A stretch of 7,584 bases of DNA from Gammaproteobacteria bacterium (GTDB lineage Bacteria; Pseudomonadota; Gammaproteobacteria; Pseudomonadales; Pseudohongiellaceae). Below, piece by piece: positions 5,869 to 7,584 of this stretch (its first letter is position 1; every line of letters starts with the position of its first letter). The notes under the pieces are model-generated. The model saw only the letters and a list, made by a program, of their open reading frames with translations. It ran no database searches and had not been told where the DNA came from. The stretch covers positions 1-7,584 of the forward strand of contig DORE01000054.1 in NCBI GenBank assembly GCA_003514305.1. Reading direction: 5' to 3'. The position numbers were made by a program, and so were the translations under genes.

Positions 5869-6684
5869 CTAGCTGACAAGAAATTCAAGGACGAATTTTG
5901 AGCCATAAAATCCAACCAGAAGCAGAGCAAATCCGCACAGTGTGCCGCGTATAGCCGTGACTCCACGCCACCCGAGTTGATGGCGCCCCCACAGCAAAAC
6001 CGCAAATACGGTCCAGGCGAGGGCAGAAAAAAAGCTTTTGTGAATGACGCCATCACGGCCCCAGATGTCGTTGATGAATACAAAGCCGGCAACAATCCCC
6101 AGGGACAGAAGTAGCTGCCCGATCCAAAGCAGCTCGAACAGAAAGACCTCCATGTCCTGAAGCGGAGGAAAGCGGTTAAGGAATCCACCTGCATGCCCAT
6201 GCTTCAATTGATAATTCTGGTAGGCGAGAAAACTCGCTTGAACAGCAGCTATGGTCATGAAGCTATAGGCAAGGATGGAAATCAGCACGTGGCTCGCCAT
6301 ACCGGCACTCAAGTCGGTGGGTGGGTAGTCGCTGGATACAGTAAGCGAAAGGATGATGGTCATTACGGCGAGGGGGAACAGACCCAAGAAGAGGTTATCC
6401 AAGGGCTTGCGCAAACTGCTTGCCAACACCAGCATCGAAATGGAAGCAGCGATGAGTGTGCTAATTTCGGCGATCCCGAAGTGATACCCGGTGCTGGTGT
6501 AAATCACACCTGATGCACTGGCGACATGGGCGAGCACGGCCAATCCGCCAGACACAAAGACGGGTAACCGATTGATGGCTGTGAAACCGCCCGTCCCGCC
6601 GTTTGACAGCCGAGACAGCTGCAGTGCGAAACCGGTTGAATAAAAAGCGATGGCGAAAATGCCCGAAATAAGAGTAAGTTGCAT
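5869..6684 (-). CDS. ypjD: Inner-membrane protein YpjD, cytochrome c assembly (CcsA-like) superfamily
   Basis: This 271-residue integral membrane protein has about eight hydrophobic segments, roughly at residues 2-22, 40-60, 72-90, 97-115, 130-153, 184-204, 217-234 and 245-268. It matches YpjD, a member of the cytochrome c assembly superfamily, most clearly in GMASHVLISILAYSFMTIAA (about 128-147), in ALAWTVFAVLLWGRHQLGWRG (from about 221) and at the C-terminus YGSKFVLEFLVS. His132 and His215 lie at the ends of membrane segments and could be heme ligands, by analogy with CcsA and CcmC. The tryptophan-rich WWD motif of true CcsA/CcmC is not present; only a short IWGRD precedes His215. The exact function of YpjD is not settled. 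It lies head to head with ffh, the order seen in E. coli and pseudomonads. The ATG at 6682-6684 has no clear Shine-Dalgarno sequence. Confidence 0.92.
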   Translation of the reverse strand: MQLTLISGIFAIAFYSTGFALQLSRLSNGGTGGFTAINRLPVFVSGGLAVLAHVASASGVIYTSTGYHFGIAEISTLIAASISMLVLASSLRKPLDNLFLGLFPLAVMTIILSLTVSSDYPPTDLSAGMASHVLISILAYSFMTIAAVQASFLAYQNYQLKHGHAGGFLNRFPPLQDMEVFLFELLWIGQLLLSLGIVAGFVFINDIWGRDGVIHKSFFSALAWTVFAVLLWGRHQLGWRGVTAIRGTLCGFALLLVGFYGSKFVLEFLVS

Positions 6685-6748
6685 GGCATACGTAAGGGTT
6701 TCCGACCCCTAGAGTTTCGCATATGTGCTTTGGTGGTAGAAGCTCTTT

Positions 6749-6777
6749 TTCACGGTTGCGATGAATAAGGCTATAAT
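6749..6777 (+). promoter_or_regulatory. Sigma70-type promoter for ffh
   Basis: TATAAT at 6772-6777 is a perfect -10 element. At the ideal 17-nt spacing stands TTCACG (6749-6754), matching four of six -35 positions. Transcription would start near 6784, leaving a leader of about 50 nt before the ffh start. It is the strongest -10 in the window and points away from ypjD. Confidence 0.7.
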
Positions 6778-6835
6778 CGAACCCCGGTCTCATTGATATG
6801 CCACCGGAATTTTCACGACTTGAGCGGGTGATTTT

Positions 6836-7584
6836 GTGTTTGAGAATTTAACTAAGCGTCTCAGCGGGACTTTTCGGAAGCTGACTGCCAAAGGGGTCTT
6901 AACGGAAAGCAATATTGAGGAAGCCTTGCGTGAGGTCCGTCGTGCGTTGCTGGAAGCTGATGTCGCGCTGCCGGTAGTCAAGGCTTTTATTGATCGGGTC
7001 AGCGCAAGAGCCGTTGGGCAAGAGGTCACGAAAAGCCTTACGCCCGGGCAGGCTTTTATCAAACTGGTCCAGGCTGAAATGCAGGCTGTTATGGGTACTG
7101 CTAATGCTGAATTAAACCTCAAATCAGTGCCTCCGGCCGTGGTACTTATGGCCGGCTTGCAGGGTGCGGGTAAGACCACCACAACAGCAAAGCTTGCCCG
7201 GCTGCTCAAGACCAAGTCGCATAAAAAAGTTATGTTGGTCAGCGCTGATATCCACCGTCCGGCTGCGATTCAGCAGCTTCAGACCCTGGCGAATGAAATT
7301 GAAGTCGAGGTTTTTGATTCCGACGCTAATCAGGCGCCTCTGACCATCGTCGATTCAGCGCTTCGGGAAGCGAAGAAAAAATTTGTGGATGTTCTTCTGG
7401 TAGATACCGCCGGACGATTGGCTATTGATCGAGAGATGATGGATGAGATTTCCGCGCTTCATCGCCATTTGAATCCGATTGAGACTCTGTTCGTGGTGGA
7501 TGCCATGACCGGGCAGGACGCTGCGAACACAGCCAAGGCATTCAATGATGCATTGCCACTGACTGGTGTAGTCCTCACTAAGGC
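6836..7584 (+). CDS. ffh: Signal recognition particle GTPase Ffh, N-terminal part (3' end outside window)
   Basis: Ffh (SRP54) binds 4.5S RNA and signal sequences of nascent membrane proteins and, with FtsY, delivers ribosomes to the membrane. The window holds 249 codons of about 455 and stops inside the GTPase domain. The N-terminal four-helix domain is seen in FENLTKRLSG and ALLEADVALPVV (residues 37-48). The GTPase motifs follow: the P-loop GLQGAGKTTT at 107-116, DIHRPAA at 138-144, DTAGR at 190-194, and DAMTGQDAANTAKAFN at 222-237. The TKxD guanine-specificity motif is cut after Thr248-Lys249. The methionine-rich M domain is not in view. The start is GTG at 6836, behind GAGCGGG at 6822-6828, and gives the usual Ffh N-terminus. 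Homology to the E. coli protein is strong throughout, with no interruption. Confidence 0.97.
   Translation, partial: MFENLTKRLSGTFRKLTAKGVLTESNIEEALREVRRALLEADVALPVVKAFIDRVSARAVGQEVTKSLTPGQAFIKLVQAEMQAVMGTANAELNLKSVPPAVVLMAGLQGAGKTTTTAKLARLLKTKSHKKVMLVSADIHRPAAIQQLQTLANEIEVEVFDSDANQAPLTIVDSALREAKKKFVDVLLVDTAGRLAIDREMMDEISALHRHLNPIETLFVVDAMTGQDAANTAKAFNDALPLTGVVLTK

Noticed and set aside
5787..6200. 137-codon minus-strand ORF within ypjD in another phase
   Set aside because: YpjD homology runs through the whole stretch in a different frame. The plus frame at 6193-6513 is rejected for the same reason.
6692..6706. GGGT/ACCC small hairpin in the ypjD leader
   Set aside because: Only four base pairs and no T-run; too weak to call a terminator or riboswitch.
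6685..6835. 4.5S SRP RNA gene next to ffh
   Set aside because: The conserved GGAAGC/GCAGCC-type core of bacterial SRP RNA is absent; the region is just the divergent promoter area.
6790..7215. 141-codon minus-strand ORF antisense to ffh
   Set aside because: The opposite strand encodes unmistakable Ffh N-terminal and P-loop sequence, so this frame is a shadow.

Overview
The window looks like a stretch of gammaproteobacterial chromosome of roughly even base composition. The protein sequences support this: PurL is the large single-chain form with a C-terminal glutaminase domain, Ffh closely follows the enterobacterial and pseudomonad form, and a divergent ypjD/ffh pair is a familiar gammaproteobacterial arrangement. 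I cannot name the genus. A marine or other free-living relative of the pseudomonads is only a guess.

Layout. (1) Bases 1-1866, plus strand: the 3' two-fifths of purL, followed after 2 nt by a 106-residue stand-alone YqfO/NIF3-type PII-like domain protein. (2) Bases 1918-2514, minus strand: a zinc-ribbon Nudix hydrolase, convergent with the previous pair. (3) Bases 2515-3068: a 554-bp divergent intergenic region, with a LysR-type box just before oxyR. (4) Bases 3069-3980, plus strand: oxyR, with both redox cysteines present. (5) Bases 3981-4825: 845 bp without any recognisable gene. Its right part has a promoter-like pair with a perfect TTGACA and a possible 91-codon gene that overlaps the next gene. 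(6) Bases 4826-5596, plus strand: an Sfp-type 4'-phosphopantetheinyl transferase with a strong Shine-Dalgarno sequence and a GTG start. (7) Bases 5539-5790, minus strand: a possible small acidic protein whose end overlaps the end of the transferase gene. (8) Bases 5869-6684, minus strand: ypjD, an inner-membrane protein of the cytochrome c assembly (CcsA-like) superfamily. (9) From 6836 to the window edge, plus strand: ffh, the SRP GTPase, divergent from ypjD and behind a good sigma70-type promoter.

How the genes fit together. Most are housekeeping genes: purine synthesis, membrane protein targeting and carrier-protein activation. The divergent Nudix/oxyR pair may be a small oxidative-stress unit, since Nudix enzymes hydrolyse damaged or signalling nucleotides, but that is inference. 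I found no CRISPR array, insertion sequence, tRNA, rRNA, phage gene or convincing intrinsic terminator. I also see no clear new multi-gene system. The least explained parts are the two long gene-free stretches and the two small candidate ORFs on either side of the transferase gene.
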